Positions 1 through 14,250 of a stretch of DNA of 64,000 bases are shown here, in pieces (the stretch's first letter is position 1; each line of letters starts with the position of its first letter). The notes beneath the pieces were generated by a model. That model did no database searches. It was not told the DNA's origin and worked only from the letters and a program-made list of their open reading frames with translations. Source of the stretch: Lycorma delicatula (lineage: Eukaryota; Arthropoda; Insecta; Hemiptera; Fulgoridae); contig NC_134455.1 in NCBI RefSeq assembly GCF_047948215.1, positions 302,578,147 through 302,642,146 of the forward strand, in the 5' to 3' direction. The position numbers were made by a program, and so were the translations under genes.

Positions 1-1860
1 AGATAGTTACTCCCTGTGGAGTAGATAGGTTTACTTCTTCCTACAGGATTTCAAATCGGATCAATTTCGGTAAAAAATGATTATTTTTTAGTCTTACCAA
101 ATATGGTTTTCATGTTTATTATTATTTTGTGTAATATAACAATTTAGTAATTTTCACGTAATGATTTATCTAACTAGGGCAGGTACAAAAATACTTATTC
201 ACAACAATATTAGAAAAATATGACAATCTCTTTTAGAAATTTTGAATAAATAAATATTAAATGATGCAATGTTGTTGTATAAATTTAATTATAATTTTAC
301 TTGAAAATATTAATCTTAACCTATTTTATAACATGCTTTTGATCATGATGAAATTTCGAAACACTTTTTGAAAATATTAAAAACAAACTGAAATACTTTA
401 AAGCTGAAATAATAATTCTCCTCCTAATACTAAGTAATATTTTTTCCAAATTCATAACAAGGTTCGGTTACATACAAATTTTTGTTCGCTTTAATCCTTT
501 GAAATCTTTTGCTAAGTTAATCAGTGAGTAAATCACAAAAAAAACTTCCCAGAAGATGGAGAAATTATGTGATCGAAATATAAATGGTTTCTGTGAGTAT
601 TGTTTACCACTATTAAATAGGTTTCATTTACATTGCCTAAATTTTGTTGTTAAAACGTATTCCTACCGTGTAAAAACTAAAAAACAAGCCAAGTTATAAG
701 AAAGTGAAATTTCCATTTCCTGATAGAAATGATTAAAAAACTTTGTAACAAAAGTTTTGTAAAATCTTATTTCCTTTTCTTAAAAAATGCATATTGAGTT
801 TACAAAAAGAAAAAACCGTCACCAAAAGTGGAGTGAAATTAATCTTTCGATTTTTTTTTACTTGCTTCTTTCTTAATCCATAACGAGAAAACATCAAAAA
901 TATGTATTTATCAAGAGCAGATCGCTCTCTGGTAAATATTTCAAGAAAAAAATAATTGAAATTTACTAAAATTCTGTTTTTACTTTTTTTTAAGACGTTA
1001 AAATAAATTCTTTTGAATTTTTTGTCAAAAGACGTTATGCTATTCATCCGTTATCCCCTTACAAACAGATGCAAGAGGCACAAATTAAAATAAACAAAGC
1101 CAATGAAGCAAAAGCTTTTTTGTATCTGTATTTCATAAAACGGAAAGTTAACATTAAAAATAAACATTTCAGTAATTTAGAAACTATTTTAATTATATAT
1201 CCAGTACATACGATAGAACTCTCAACGAAAATTATGTTATTCACCTACTTATATAAGTTGTTGAATAACAAAATCTATTAAGTCTATTTCCTAAATTTTA
1301 CCTGCAGGTACCATTCAGCTATCTCTTACAGGACATAACGAAATAAGCGACTTAAAATATTAATACCACAAAAATTGCTCAATAAAATTTTCCACTTTTA
1401 TTGCTCACCCGAAAATGAATTTATTCCGTTTATTTACGCTTAAAACCTTTTAGTTAGAAAGTGCTAAAATAAGTGTTAAGATTAGTCATCTCAATTCTTT
1501 GGCTAAAAATTAGATTATTTAGTTTCAAATAAATGTCGATACATACAAACATACACACGGACATTACAGCTTAAAGAAATAATTGTTAACAAAATAAGAT
1601 GATTAATCTCCACAAACATACTTTGAAATTACTTAATAATTTTAAAATTATCATCTCTTACAGTAAATTATGCATTAAGTTAACAATTTTTAAACAAACA
1701 ATTTTTTTAATGTTTTGATTTCAGCGTTAAATCTAAATTACTTGATTACTTATAAGAGTAGACATAATCATTTTTTTTAAACATAAATTTATGCGTGTAT
1801 TAAAAACTATAAAATTAAAACCAATATTACAATCATAAAATATCCGTCCGCCCATTTATC
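1..1860. other. AT-rich spacer, nothing recognised
   Basis: The stretch is AT-rich with many short A and T runs. Its longest open frame (733-1047, minus) encodes a lysine- and phenylalanine-rich peptide of the kind produced by chance from AA- and TT-rich DNA. No domain, RNA gene or repeat family seen elsewhere in the window was recognised. Confidence 0.5.
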
Positions 1861-1863
1861 TTT

Positions 1864-2330
1864 TTATTTTACAATGAATTATCTCTGGGGAAGGTCTGGA
1901 TGGACATTCAATTTTTAAAGATTTCTGTGCCCAAGACGAAGTTTATGCTGCTCAAGGGTGCAGACAAATTATCGTACAGTCGTGCCCAGGTGCTCACCAA
2001 CCATGTTAATTTGAACCAATATCTGTTTCGGTTCCGCCTGACAGCTGATGAGCTGAACGTCTACGGGGATGACCAGTCACACACTTGATGTTTGACTGCC
2101 CTGCTCTTGTTGTTGGGGGGGGGGCAGAGACCGGGTCAGTGCCGTGTGGGCCGTGTGGAAGTTCTCCTTGATGCGGTTGCTATGTTCAACCGATATCAGT
2201 AGTTTGCTATGGGAAGCTAACCTTGAGATATATTGCTGACCACCAGCCAATTAGGGCTCCAAGCGCTTTAATGTGGTGGACAGGTACTTGCTGGCATTCA
2301 GCGACCTAGGCGTGGCAGCAAATTGCTGTC
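1864..2330 (+). pseudogene. R1-type non-LTR retrotransposon ORF2 C-terminal fragment
   Basis: A short open frame at 1900-2088 reads like the region after the reverse transcriptase of R1-clade LINEs. The segment NLNQYLFRFRLT is followed by GDDQSHT, the position where such proteins carry a zinc-knuckle-like GDDQTPEH stretch. A stop follows at once; the next residues in a shifted reading (LPCSCC) would continue it, so the copy is broken. A G-run at 2115-2124 and clearly higher GC content than the flanks mark the remnant to about 2330. Only the C-terminal part survives, as expected for a 5'-truncated, decayed LINE. The normal product would be the endonuclease/reverse transcriptase that copies element RNA at the target site. 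Clade assignment is by motif memory and is moderate. Confidence 0.6.
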
Positions 2331-5300
2331 TTGACAAAGTAAATTTTGATTTATGGATTTCATATATAATTTTAGTAGTTGACGGGGTGCGCCTACCCAT
2401 TTTAGTAAATATATGACAAATGAGCGGTGAGGACACGTAAGCGTTAAGTTTTTCTACGAATATAAAACTTCTGGAAGGATCACTGTTTGGTAATGTCTTT
2501 TCTTAACATTCTAAGATAATGATTTCTTATTATAGGTATTTTTAGTCAGATAAAGGTTAGATTCATCTTTTCAACACTGTAAATATAATTAACAATACAT
2601 TTTCTTCATTTAGGTTATCAGAGATCCATTCTCCTTTATATCTAAAGTATTTTGCGTATAAACAACCTATCAATACTTGACCGATCATAAAAATCTAATT
2701 TCTATTATTCAAATAAGATTCATATAAGCGCATTCAAAACATAAATCTTAAATCCAGAATGTTTAAGATAACTTTATCAGCCGAATGCACAAGCGCTATC
2801 TTTTATAGTAGTTACGCTTCCGTACCATTTTTATTACTATTGTAAAAAATACATTTTAATATTTGATTGCATATCTCAACGGCAGTCAACAGGAAGTTGG
2901 GAATTAGAATCCCAATCATTTGGAATTTTTTCATATACTAAAAAAAAATTATTTTACCATTATAGATTGGCGTTACTACAGGGGCCAACCAGAAACGAAA
3001 ATAAAGAGGAGTTAAATGCTGTTGGGCTTTCTCTCTTTCAAGCCAATTATAAAAATTTTAAAAACCTAACATTCATTGTTCCAAGGGAACAAATTGACAG
3101 AAAAAAAAATAATTTAAAAGTTTAATTGTAAAAAAAAAAATTGTTTATGAGTACTATTTCTTCAGTTTTCTCATCTGTACGTTGCAACTCCATGATTTCA
3201 TGGAGTAGCTGGGATAGAACAATTATATCCTGTGCCTTTTCCTTTATTTTGACATACCTACTTTTTCCTTCCACAGCATTCAGAGACCTTCTTCTTGTTT
3301 TTTTTTTTTTTTTTTTCTACTAAATTCGTCCTAATAGATTCTTCAACAAATATCCTTGCAAAAATAAAATTAATTTTTTTATTTTTGATAATATAAAAAA
3401 GAGCTATGTTAAAATGTTATTGTAATAAATGGAAAACAAGTAAAAAACGCTAAAATCAATTTATGAAAGCAGATGAAAGTTTTGTAAAAGGTTTTTGAGA
3501 GTTTTATTTTTTGTTTTGTTTTTTTCTGTTTTCGTGTTTACTCTAAATAGTGGTAATCAAACATCTTCTAACTTCTGCAATGAAATATTGAAAAATTTAA
3601 AAATTTAGTTGTCCAAGAAAAACTTCAACCTCATTATATAAATTTGTAAGTATGTCCATAGACATACACGTATGAAGAATGAATTATTTCAGTGTCAAGA
3701 AAAAAGGGTATTATTTTACAGAACAATTATATTTTATAGTTTCCTGAAATAACTTGTATGATTCAACTGATGAACTCACACGTGTTAAATAATGAAACCA
3801 TTCTGTTCAAAAACTCATAAAACTTGGTGAATAAAGACAGCATTAAACTACTTGAATACCTTCCAATGATGCGTGCTCCATTATTTGGGCTACTAGTATT
3901 ATGGAAAAATGGTATTAAGCATCGATTATCAGCGTTTTTATTTCAAAAGGGATGTTCACCCTATCGCATTCGGTACTTTACGTTATGTGGAGTACTCTAA
4001 GTATTTATGAGAACACCCAATTATGAGAACATATATAACCAGTAAGTTTTCGTATTGTTGAATTGTAGATTATTTGATATTTACCTTTTATCAAATTAGG
4101 TGGGGGAAAAACAAATTTTTTTCATTTTTACTAAATATTATATAGTAGTAGAATATTATGTAGTAGCCTGTCATAAATACTATCGCATACAGATTTAAAA
4201 AAATAACTTTCTGAAAATTGAAAATACGCATAATTTGTTTTCAAAAAATCAATAAAAGGATATAAGAAACCTGTTTAAAAGTTGGTTTAATTGATTTATT
4301 TAGGAAAAATTTTTTTAGTTGTAGCAATGTTTACAGATATAGTAAGTAAATTAAAGATTCTACGCGAAGAATAATTTAATATATTTCATATTTATTATGA
4401 AAAATGTTATTTTATGTAATTCAGACATATTTTATTCAAGCACATTCAACAAATTAAAAATTTACCATTAAGTGTTAAATTCATGAACAAAGGGCAATAT
4501 GAGTAAGTTACTAAATTGCTTACTCAAAATTTAAACAAATAAGGTACAACTATTTAAATGTAATATTTTAGATTAAAATGAACCATTTCTATAATACTCC
4601 GGATGTCAGCATATATGATTTAAGTAATCTAAATATAGATTTTTAGATAAAATTTACTTCTAGAAGATTATTGTTTGGCTGTAAGTTACATAACAAATTT
4701 CCAAATTAGAAAATTTCTTTTGTTATAAAATAACTATGTATTTTCTTAAGAATTGTGCGAAATTAAACGTTATTATTCTGGAAAGGCTTATGATATATGA
4801 TATATTCTATAATTTGTTATATTAATGAGATTTTTAGAAAAATTAAAATTCTTTTCAGTACAACAGATGATTTTATTACAATTTTGAATTACTGGTAATA
4901 TTTCACATAATATCACATTAGAATTTTGAGACTTGGACTGTAAAACTTCCTAATGAACAAATACAGTGAAATTCAGTTTCAAAGTTTATTATTTCATAAA
5001 AAATTGCAATATTTGCTGCTAGTGTACGCGGTTATAAGTCCTCACATTAGTTACAATATTGGCCCAAATGGCGTGTGGCGCCGTAGTTTGCGTGTACCGT
5101 ATGCTGAGTAGGTGGACACAACAGTTGAATTGTTGTCCTTCCAGCTGTCAAGGCGTTAAGGGTACGTAAGTTTCAAATTACAATTTACAAGATTGACTGT
5201 TGGCATATTTTTTCATTGAATTCTCAATGGAAATATAAAACAAAAAAATTCTCACCTACCTTCATACAAATAAAACTATTTCTATTTATTTTATTAATTG

Positions 5301-8086
5301 TGATCACCAATTAATAACAATAACAAGATATTTGCGACTGTTTAAATTAAATTTAACCGCAGGTTATACAGCTTTGTATAGGTTAAATAGACAAACAAAA
5401 TAAACTGAAAAAAAGATACGAACAACCGATTTATTAAACTTACTACTTTATTTAACTTACTACTTTAAAAATACTGTCTGAAACTCGGGATTAATGAAAG
5501 AAACCCGTTTTAATCATCATTTCCAACAATAAAGCAAATATCCTTCCAACAAATATTCCATTGAAAATTAGATCTTCCATAAATTCTTCAGAAAAATTAG
5601 TATTATTGATTGCAAAACACTTGTACTCGTACAAGAAAGTAAAAAGATTAATGTCTAGAAACATATAACGCAATACTAAAGTCGGAATTTTTTGTTTTGT
5701 ATCTAAAGAGTTCTTAATTCAACTTCTTAAATCTCTTCATATTGAAGTTAAAAACCAATAAAATTTTTGTAACACAGTTTAAAAAAAATATACAATCAAC
5801 TCAGTCAATCAGCGAACAGTTTAACCACGTTGTTGGTTAACCGCGATGCCTCTCAGAAAAATAAAGTTTTAAGAACTTATAAAGAAGCTAAATATCTTTA
5901 GCTTATAAAGTTTACGATAAAAAAAGTTTTTTTATCGTTCTGTGATAGGTTTCATTCGTCATCATTCATTTAATACTTGAATGTGTGCTTGTTTTGAATA
6001 TGATAATGCTGTACTATAGTTCACAGTGGATATTGCTGCGTGTTCACGGCGCGACCAGGATATTGAGAAACTTACAATTAAAAATGGTTATATAAATACG
6101 ACTTATTGCTCTAAGAACATAGAAAATAAGATAAGTAAATAATAGTAAAAATAAACGACAATAATAATAAACAACAATGATAATAACAGTAGTAGTAAAA
6201 ACAATAATAATAATACTAATAGTGAATAAATAACATACAAAATAGTATTTCAAAAAGGATGAGACTTAAATATAGTTAAATCATAAAAACCAGAGAATAC
6301 TCTCCAATTGACTAAAGATATTATAATGACAGCTAATAGTGTATTAACAAAAAGAAAAGATTAGACAAGTCTAAAGTTCATACAATTCCATTCTCTGCAC
6401 ATACCTATGCTGCTTACAATTAAACTACTCTAGACTTTATGAATGGATTTAATATTGTCACTTTTACTATTGTCTATCTATAAATCAACGAACAACTATC
6501 AGCATTCACCCACTGTTCACACTGGAATCCTTGTAACGTACTCTTCACTCGTTGTCACTAAAGCTCTATTTCTTGTCACTAAAGTTTTAGATTATCAGTC
6601 AGCAAGACTGATAACGCCGTGTAAAACCGTTATCAGTCGAACACAGCTTCGCAGCACTCGCTTAATTTCTCTCTTAATACTGACTTATTACTGCTCCTGC
6701 AGAATCAGTGCCCGTCTCATTCGTTAGCTATTGAAGCGTGATAATTTCATCGTTCGTTCCCTTATGTTCTCCCATAAATTCCTATTCCGGCCAGGTAACC
6801 CTTCTCGTCAAACAACAGCTGATGGAGGTGTGCCTATTGTCAGTACTACAATCATAGCTATAGTTAGTATAGCTATATAGTATTATAGTTAGTTTCCATG
6901 TGTCATATTCACTCCCGAAAACGAAATAGCCTTTTTGAAGAACAAAACATTTCATACCAGACTTAGTAGAGAAAGTGAAGACTGTATTTCCAGTCCTCAC
7001 TGTCTTCTTTACTGAGCTGAATATACTACTGCGCGTCAGTATAGCATGTTAAGCCTACCAAAATACAAGGGATATTCAGCCCTACAAGTGGCTCTGCTCA
7101 CAACAGAGATTGGCTATATATTGAGTGTCATAAATGTGTGAAAGACCAACTCTGACAAGTAGACTGACCTCTTGAATCTTCACTGCTATAAATTCTTCAT
7201 AGCTTTAAGAAAGACTAGTCTAGGTACCGTAAAAATTACCCCGTTCTCTTATGAAAAGATTCATTATCAAACATATAATTTTAAATTATTCTATTTCATT
7301 TCTAAAATAAATAAATTATAAATTAAATTATTACAAAAAATCATAAATTATTAATAAATTTATTTATTTAGCTAAAAATTTAAAAGTTATAAATAATAAA
7401 ACATTTAAAAAATAAATATTATATTTATATATTTAAAGAATTTGACATATCATTGTTTAAAAATTGTTGTTTGCAAAAGTCACAATTTATTTAAACTACA
7501 GGGAAAATTATTGTACTTTTTCCTACAGTGAATTTAAGAAAAAAAAATTAACTGTATGGCTTCCAAGTTGCATAAATTGTTATCTTGGATCAAGCAGAGT
7601 AAACTGTATAAAGAAAGTAAAAAAATGCTACATATAGACACACTGGAATGTATTTCTTTGTCAATCGAAAAATACTAAAGGCAAAAGGAACATACAAATA
7701 ATATATCATTTCAGGATATATACAAGTACAATGTTAATACATACTATTCTGTTAAAATTATGGTCAACAAAAGCAAATGAATCGTTAAATTTCTTTCTTA
7801 AAAGTCACATATTTTAGTGTTTATTAAGCTCTTAATTTAAATACCAGTAGTATTTATTTACTGTTAATCTGTGATACAGATGTATCTACAACGATGTCTA
7901 ATTTCCAATCCTGAAATGTTAATTGAATTTATAAGCTTCTAGATATATGTGATTTTGTTTTTATATTAGGCATCTTCTTCATAGGCTTTTAGCCACTATT
8001 ATATATTCATAAGGCTATTCTATCGAAATACAAATTAATTATATAGAAATCATATTTATCTTTGCTTCACTCTAATGCTTTCAATA
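2331..8086. other. AT-rich spacer with a moderately GC-richer patch
   Basis: No gene was recognised. A patch at about 3130-3330 runs from A-rich to T-rich ends around unique sequence of unknown origin. A second patch at about 6430-7230 has less AT bias and could be an old LTR or other repeat, but I see no paired LTR, primer-binding site or coding motif. Two short chance frames lie inside it (6443-6727 plus, 6782-7000 minus). The block around 4960-5170 is also GC-richer and unassigned. Confidence 0.4.
6140..6225. repeat. Imperfect AAT/AAC-type trinucleotide repeat
   Basis: The sequence is an irregular run of AAT, AAC, ATG and AGT trinucleotides, including stretches of pure AAT repeats. It explains the tyrosine/valine/isoleucine-rich open frame on the minus strand at 6044-6253, which is not a gene. 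Confidence 0.75.

Positions 8087-8120
<34 letters not shown>
8087..8120. repeat. (TA)n microsatellite
   Basis: This is an uninterrupted TA dinucleotide run of about 17 units in AT-rich flanks. Confidence 0.9.
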
Positions 8121-8456
8121 TAAAAAAATCATCACTTAGTTAGTTGGCTGAATAAGATATTTTAAAACATAACAAAGAAATCCTAATTTTTTTTTTCATT
8201 TCCTCGCTTTGCTCTCGGGCCATTGTTACTTACTTTTTTCTAAATCTTCCTCTCAAAGACTCTCTCTGTTATCCAATTAAACAATTTACCGCTCTTCTGT
8301 TATACCAAACCACATCTAATTGTAACACTGAGCATTTCCATTTCAGGATAAAAAACAGGATTTATCATTTCTTGGAAATATTCTCCTTTTTTCTTTTTTT
8401 TTAAACAGAATTTTATTATTCGTAATTAATCAGTTAATCTTCTTTGATTATCAATT

Positions 8457-9172
8457 ACGGCAGATACTACAGTTGCAACGTTTGCTGACAACACTGCAAT
8501 TCTTGCTGTCCACGAAAATTTGACTACTGCGTCTCGTTTTATTCAAGGTTATATCATTGTCCTCGAATCATGGCTTACATATTGGAAAATAAAAATAAAC
8601 GAAACAGACTCTAAGCACGTCACGTTCACCCTTCATAAGGAACACTGTCCTCCTGTTTCTATCTTCAAAGTTCCAGTTCCGAGATCTCAAGACTGTAAAT
8701 ATTTGGATTTTCATCGTCATCGACGACTTTCTTCGGCGAAACATAGCACTTCTAAACGGAAACACTTGGATTTCAAGTTTAAACACATGTACTGGTTGAT
8801 AGAACTAGATCTTGGCTTTCAGCAGAAAATAAATTATTGATTTACAAATCCGTTTTGAAGTCTGTTTGGACTTACTGGCTTGAATTGTGGGGTACAGCGT
8901 GCAACTCCAGTATTGACATACTTGAACGCTACCAAACAAAAACACTGCGTAAAATGCTCAACATATCCTGGTACATAAGTAATAGACTTACCTATAATGA
9001 CCTTAAGTTGCGAGCCGTTCGGCAGGAAATCTCTCTGGTCAGCCTTCGTTATCAAAATCGTTTGGATCGGCACCCGAATTATTTGGCGGCCAATTTATTA
9101 GACAACACGATCAGTGATTTTTCAAGATTGCTGAGAAACAATATTCTTGATTTGCCTTATCGTTTCAATTAG
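8457..9172 (+). pseudogene. Jockey-type LINE reverse transcriptase remnant
   Basis: This is the C-terminal half of a Jockey-clade reverse transcriptase. The catalytic box reads FADNTAILAVHENL where active enzymes have FADD, so the second aspartate has become asparagine. It is followed by the thumb region: a WLTYWKIKINETDS stretch, the HVTFTLHKE segment and the CKYLDFH motif, all typical of insect Jockey and related elements. The frame stops at 8838-8840 and resumes one frame over at 8837 (LIYKSVLKSVWTYWLELWGT), ending naturally with LPYRFN and a stop at 9170-9172. One frameshift and the FADD change make it inactive. The 5' part (endonuclease and finger domains) is missing, as expected for 5' truncation. 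The downstream AT-rich stretch with AATAAAA near 9330 may be the element's 3' UTR. Confidence 0.85.
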
Positions 9173-9658
9173 GTGACTTTATGGTCTGACCGTACGAACA
9201 GCTCTTCTTTTTCATTATTAAGTCAAAAGCCGCTGGATCTGTGGCAACTTAATGTTAGTTCAAATACATCTCATTTACTTATTGTTTAATTATCTTGCTG
9301 AACAGATTGTAAAGTTGCTGTGTCGTTATAATAAAAGTAAAATAAAAAATCATCTTGATTGTTTTTAATATGTTGCGTAGTTCTAATCTAATCCTCATTT
9401 TTAATTAAACTATTTAAGTTTATTTATATATTTTAATAATTATATGATAGTATTATATATTCTGTTGTATTTTTTTTCTTTTTTAACTTGTATTATTAAT
9501 TTATATTATTATATATTAAATCAGTGGATAATTTTATTCTAATTGTTGTATGGTATTTTATTTAATACAGTACTAAAAAATTTTTAATGATATTTGTCTC
9601 TGTTGTTGTTGAAAAAAATAACAATGAAAAACTTATTTTTTGCAATGAAATGTATCAT
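9173..9658. other. Probable Jockey 3' UTR and AT-rich spacer
   Basis: The first 170 bases retain moderate GC content and end in an A-rich stretch containing AATAAAA, consistent with the 3' end of the preceding Jockey-type element. The rest is AT-rich with no recognised feature. Confidence 0.4.
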
Positions 9659-10593
9659 ATTTTTTTTTTTTTTGTCTTCAGTCATTTGACTGGTTTGATG
9701 CAGCTCTCCAAGATTCCCTATCTAGTGCTAGTCGTTTCATTTCAGTATACCCTCTACATCCTACATCCCTAACAATTTGTTTTACATATTCCAAACGTGG
9801 CCTGCCTACACAATTTTTTCCTTCTACCTGTCCTTCCAATATTAAAGCGACTATTCCAGGATGCCTTAGTATGTGGCCTGTAAGTCTGTCTCTTCTTTTA
9901 ACTATATTTTTCCAAATGCTTCTTTCTTCATCTATTTGCCGCAATACCTCTTCATTTGTCACTTTATCCACCCATCTGATTTTTAACATTCTCCTATAGC
10001 ACCGCATTTCAAAAGCTTCTAATCTTTTCTTCTCAGATACTCCGATTGTCCAAGTTTCACTTCCATATAAAGCGACACTCCAAACATACACTTTCAAAAA
10101 TCTTTTCCTGACATTTAAATTAATTTTTGATGTAAACAAATTATATTTCTTACTGAAGGCTCGTTTAGCTTGTGCTATTCGGCATTTTATATCGCTCCTT
10201 CTTCGTCCATCTTTAGTAATTCTACTTTCCCAAATAACAAAATTCTTCTACCTCCATAATCTTTCCTCCTCCTATTTTCACATTCAGTGGTCCATCTTTG
10301 TTATTTTTACTACATTTCATTACTTTTGTTTTGTTCTTGTTTATTTTCATGCGATAGTTCTTGCGTAGGACTTCATCTATGCCGTTCATTGTTTCTTCTA
10401 AATCCTTTTTACTCTCGGCTAGAATTACTATATCATCAGCAAATCGTAGCATCTTTATCGTTTCACATTGTACTGTTACTCCGAATCTAAATTGTTCTTT
10501 AACATCATTAACTGCTAGTTCCATGTAAAGATTAAAAAGTAACGGAGATAAGGAACATCCTTGTCGGACTCCCTTTCTTATTACGACGGTTTC
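9659..10593 (-). mobile_element. 5'-truncated LINE (RTE/CR1-like endonuclease-RT family)
   Basis: Read on the minus strand, the element starts abruptly within the reverse transcriptase near 10591 and ends in a poly(A) tail, visible as the T-run at 9660-9673. From the 5' side it encodes GVRQGCSLSPLLFNLYME (palm motif), then FADDIVILAESKKDLEE (intact catalytic FADD), MKINKNKTKVM and CYLG. The frame is lost near 10225, where one extra base breaks the expected CYLGS, and it resumes at 10139 with VALYGSETWT, RRMLKIRWVDKVTNEEV, GRPRLEYVKQIVRDVG and a C-terminal SWRAASNQSND. This C-terminal layout is very common in hemipteran and orthopteran LINE copies. One frameshift plus 5' truncation make it dead on arrival. 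It lies tail-to-tail with the Jockey remnant, 0.5 kb away. Exact clade is uncertain. Confidence 0.9.
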
Positions 10594-13500
10594 TTTCTTA
10601 TATTATAATATGTTAAAAGAAAATTGTATTTTAAAATAATTTATTGAAAATAATGTGTCCAATTTTGTTTCTCACATTGCACGACTATAGTTTCTAAAAC
10701 TTCTGTAAACATAACGTTCGTTGTACTCATTTACGTTATAATCATCATCTTTTGGTTTTTTTTTTCAAATTAATGCTCACATTTGATTTCAAATAGTCTA
10801 ATGGTGTGAGAAGAAATAAGTGGTCAAGTTAAAATAATAAAATGAAACAGTTAACAAATATTTATTAGTTGTTTATTCTATAAAATTTATAACTTCCGGA
10901 TTTTTCATATATCATGTTTTTATACAATATTTCTGTTTTTATACCAAAATTAAAGCAGTACCTTGATTTTTTATTTCAATTAAAGAGGGACGGCAAAAAA
11001 TATAATACAATTTAAAAATAGACTTTTTACAGTACAGGTTTCTTAATATCGTTTATAAAAGTACAAAGAGGATTATTGTAGCGTCATATTTAAAAAAAAA
11101 AACACTATCTTTAGATACATTTTATTACATTTTCTTGTATATTAGTAGAAGAACATATACATCTATTTGCGTGCAAGTAAAGTGAGACAAAGTCTTTTGG
11201 GTATTAGTTTGTGGATAGGCAATAAATAATCAGAAAAAACTATTTATTTTACCTTCGTGAAAGAATTTAAATAGTTTTGATATTTATTTTTATTTGCCTT
11301 TCCTGGCAAGTAGTATTAGTTGATCGCTGACAAACTATAAAATTATGATTTTTTTTTTACCATAAATATATTTAAATACAATATATAACACTAAAATCTC
11401 CCGTGATTCTGTTTCTTAGAATTTATGTTAACCTAGATTAGCAGTTTACAAGTAAAGAAACTGGTTTTATGCAAATATTGTGAAATATGGTCGTCGATTT
11501 CCTAATAATTCTAATTTTTTAATCTTAAACTGGGAATTTTCATTGATTATTTTAAACATCTATATTCTTGCGAACTACATAATGGAGCTATTAAAGAATT
11601 TAAAAAATGATAAAAGGACTTAAAATTAATTCCTTGGAAATAAACAGGTTTCTCAGCTGTCTCTACTGAAAAACTATAAAAAGTGAGATCGAAGTAATCT
11701 GAAACATATAGATCTTTGAATACAGGAGAAATCTTTTCTCATCTTCTAATCAAGAAAAAAAAGCAAACTGCTACACAGAGAAGCTACATGCTCAAGTAAG
11801 ACTGTTTTACGATTACATTCAACCAAAAGATCAGTAATCGTTTGAAATTTTTTACGACAATTGCGGTTCTTAAGGTAATTGTTTCCTAGATTTACTGAAT
11901 TATTATTAAAGCAACATTATAAGCATTATATGTAGAGAAGAGTTTAATTATATTATAATACAAAGAAAAATATTCTCAAAAGCGCAAAAATTTTTTTTGT
12001 GAATTTGTTTTGCTTTTTTTGAGAGGACTTTATTTTTTTAATAACAAATGAATGGTTTATTTAAATATTTCAAAATCAATAAATTTACTAAGACCTTTAA
12101 AAGAATTAAAAAGGGAATTTTTTTGTCAATGAAATTAGTGTGATCAATTTTAGAAAAATTAATTACATTAAATTCCAGTTTATATGTCACATTCGTCCAT
12201 CACTCAAGGGTAGAAGAAATTAATGATTTAAAATCTTATAATGGACAATGAAAACTCCCCGTACGATCAAATAGATGAAACGGTCATTCAAGGAAAGTCT
12301 ATTGTATATGAGCGGTCAGTGACCGACTAACTTCCTCCTACACCTTAATTTACCAGATCTGGTCAATGATCGCGCTGAAGTGCTTGATTAAGCTTTTCAG
12401 CAGCAAGTAATAGAACACATCTTTGTTGGACTGATCAAAATATCTATTTCTATTTCTTCTGCTGCTCTCATTCATTTGAACAATTTTTTAACAACTTGAC
12501 TTTTAACGATCGTTTCTATTCAATGTGTGGATCGGCACAGTCGAAATAAATCCTATTTTAATAGGAGTAACATTTTTAATGACTTTTCAAGAAATATAGT
12601 CAGGTAATTTGAACTTTGAGCTGGAATGATTGTGGAACAAGCACAATAAGGTAATAGATTAATTAAAATAGTCTTTGTACAGTAAATAAGCTGATTTTTT
12701 TTTTTAATTTGCCACAGACCGTGAGCTAAGTCTCTTTAGATTGCAATGATACACATTATATGTTTGCTCAAATTAATAGTTATGAAGCCAAAATTAAGGG
12801 AAACGAAGTTCTTGGTAATTATTTTTAATTTTACTCACAATCTTAAAAGTCAAAATTTGAATTAAATTGAAAGAGTATTAATTTTATGTTTTAAATACAA
12901 TTTCTTTGTTTTTTACACTTTTTAGTTTTACTTTTATTAATATAGGCCAACAGAAAATTTTTCCGGATTAACAAAAAGTTATTTCTTACCAATCCAAAAC
13001 CGATATATCTGCATCTTAATAAAAATAAAAAAAGAAATGTTGTTTGTCTAGATTGCAGAAATATGTATTATTCTTTTACATTCTCGCACTTCATTTTTTT
13101 TTAAATTTTCACCAGAAAATTCTATTAATATTAGAATGGCATTATTACATTATAACAATCCAGTACTAAGCAGTTTTAATGACAATAATTTTTTTAAATC
13201 GATTTTGCTAAACAGTTTATCTGAATGAACTCACAAAAGAGATTTTTATCTGTTCATGTGACAAAAAAGTAGAATTTCCTTGTTATATTAAAAACGAAAT
13301 AAATAATATTTAATATAATTTATACCTTAGCGTAATTTTATTTGATAATAAAAAAACTCCCTTTTTCCTATTAAGTAATTATCAAAGTTAATATTCTCTG
13401 ATAACATTCACGATCTCAGATTAATGTGAGTGGTAATCAGCTGAAATAGATTTTACAATTTCATATCAAAATTGTTTATCTCAGTAGCGATCGTTACAAT

Positions 13501-14250
13501 TTACAATACAACTTAAGATACGATTCGTTTAGTAATATAAATGACATGGTGGTTTACCGCATTGTACGATACCAGAATAACTCATAAATTTAGCTCTGCA
13601 GAGGGAAACACAACAAAAAATTGTAATTAAATATAACTGTTAAAAGCTTATCGTCTCACACACATTACTTTTAAATAACAATGTAATGAATTAACATTTA
13701 AAATATTCATATTTTTATCATAAAATTAAGAATACATTCATAAATTTGATGAAAGTATTAAGTTATAAAAAGTATATTGTGAAAACATTTTTATTTTCAA
13801 AATATTAAGTTTGAAAAAAGTCATTTTAAACCCCGAAAAACTTTCTCAACATAAACTTTGTTTACTGTTTCTGTAGGAGAGGGTTCACTGCAAAAAAATT
13901 TAAAAAATGTTCCTTTTTATTACATTAAAATATGCTTTTATTTATTTAAACAATTAACGCATATTAAGGGATGTATTTAGTACTATTCACGTCACTTATG
14001 CCAATGGCTTTGAAGTTAGCTCGTTTCATTTTAATGGTAAAAATAGATAGTCAAGAGATTTCGTTAAAATTAATCTGCAGAAAACTACACCTTAAGTTGA
14101 ATAGGAAAAGGTGTAAAGTAAAACAATCAATACGTTACAAATGAAGTTTCTATGAAAATAAATGTAGATAAATTAGAATAAAATGAGGTAAATTAGAGGT
14201 AAAATGAGGTAGCTAGTAGGATAGATGAGAAGTAAATTTCATTTCGTATG
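10594..14250. other. AT-rich spacer, nothing recognised
   Basis: This is 3.6 kb of AT-rich DNA without a credible open frame, recognisable repeat family or RNA gene. Its only small structure is a 13-base palindrome containing GGTCAGTGACC near 12314. Confidence 0.5.

Noticed and set aside
733..1281. Open frames at 733-1047, 1059-1244 and 1069-1281
   Set aside because: Low-complexity composition typical of chance frames in AT-rich DNA; the last two overlap on opposite strands and none has a known motif.
6430..7230. Possible solo LTR
   Set aside because: No paired LTR, no TG...CA ends with a target duplication, and no polypurine or primer-binding site could be identified.
8568..9073. Minus-strand frames at 8568-8786 and 8834-9073
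   Set aside because: They are antisense to the Jockey-type reverse transcriptase remnant.
10287..10490. Plus-strand cysteine/serine-rich frame
   Set aside because: It is antisense to the FADD-containing reverse transcriptase segment of the minus-strand LINE.
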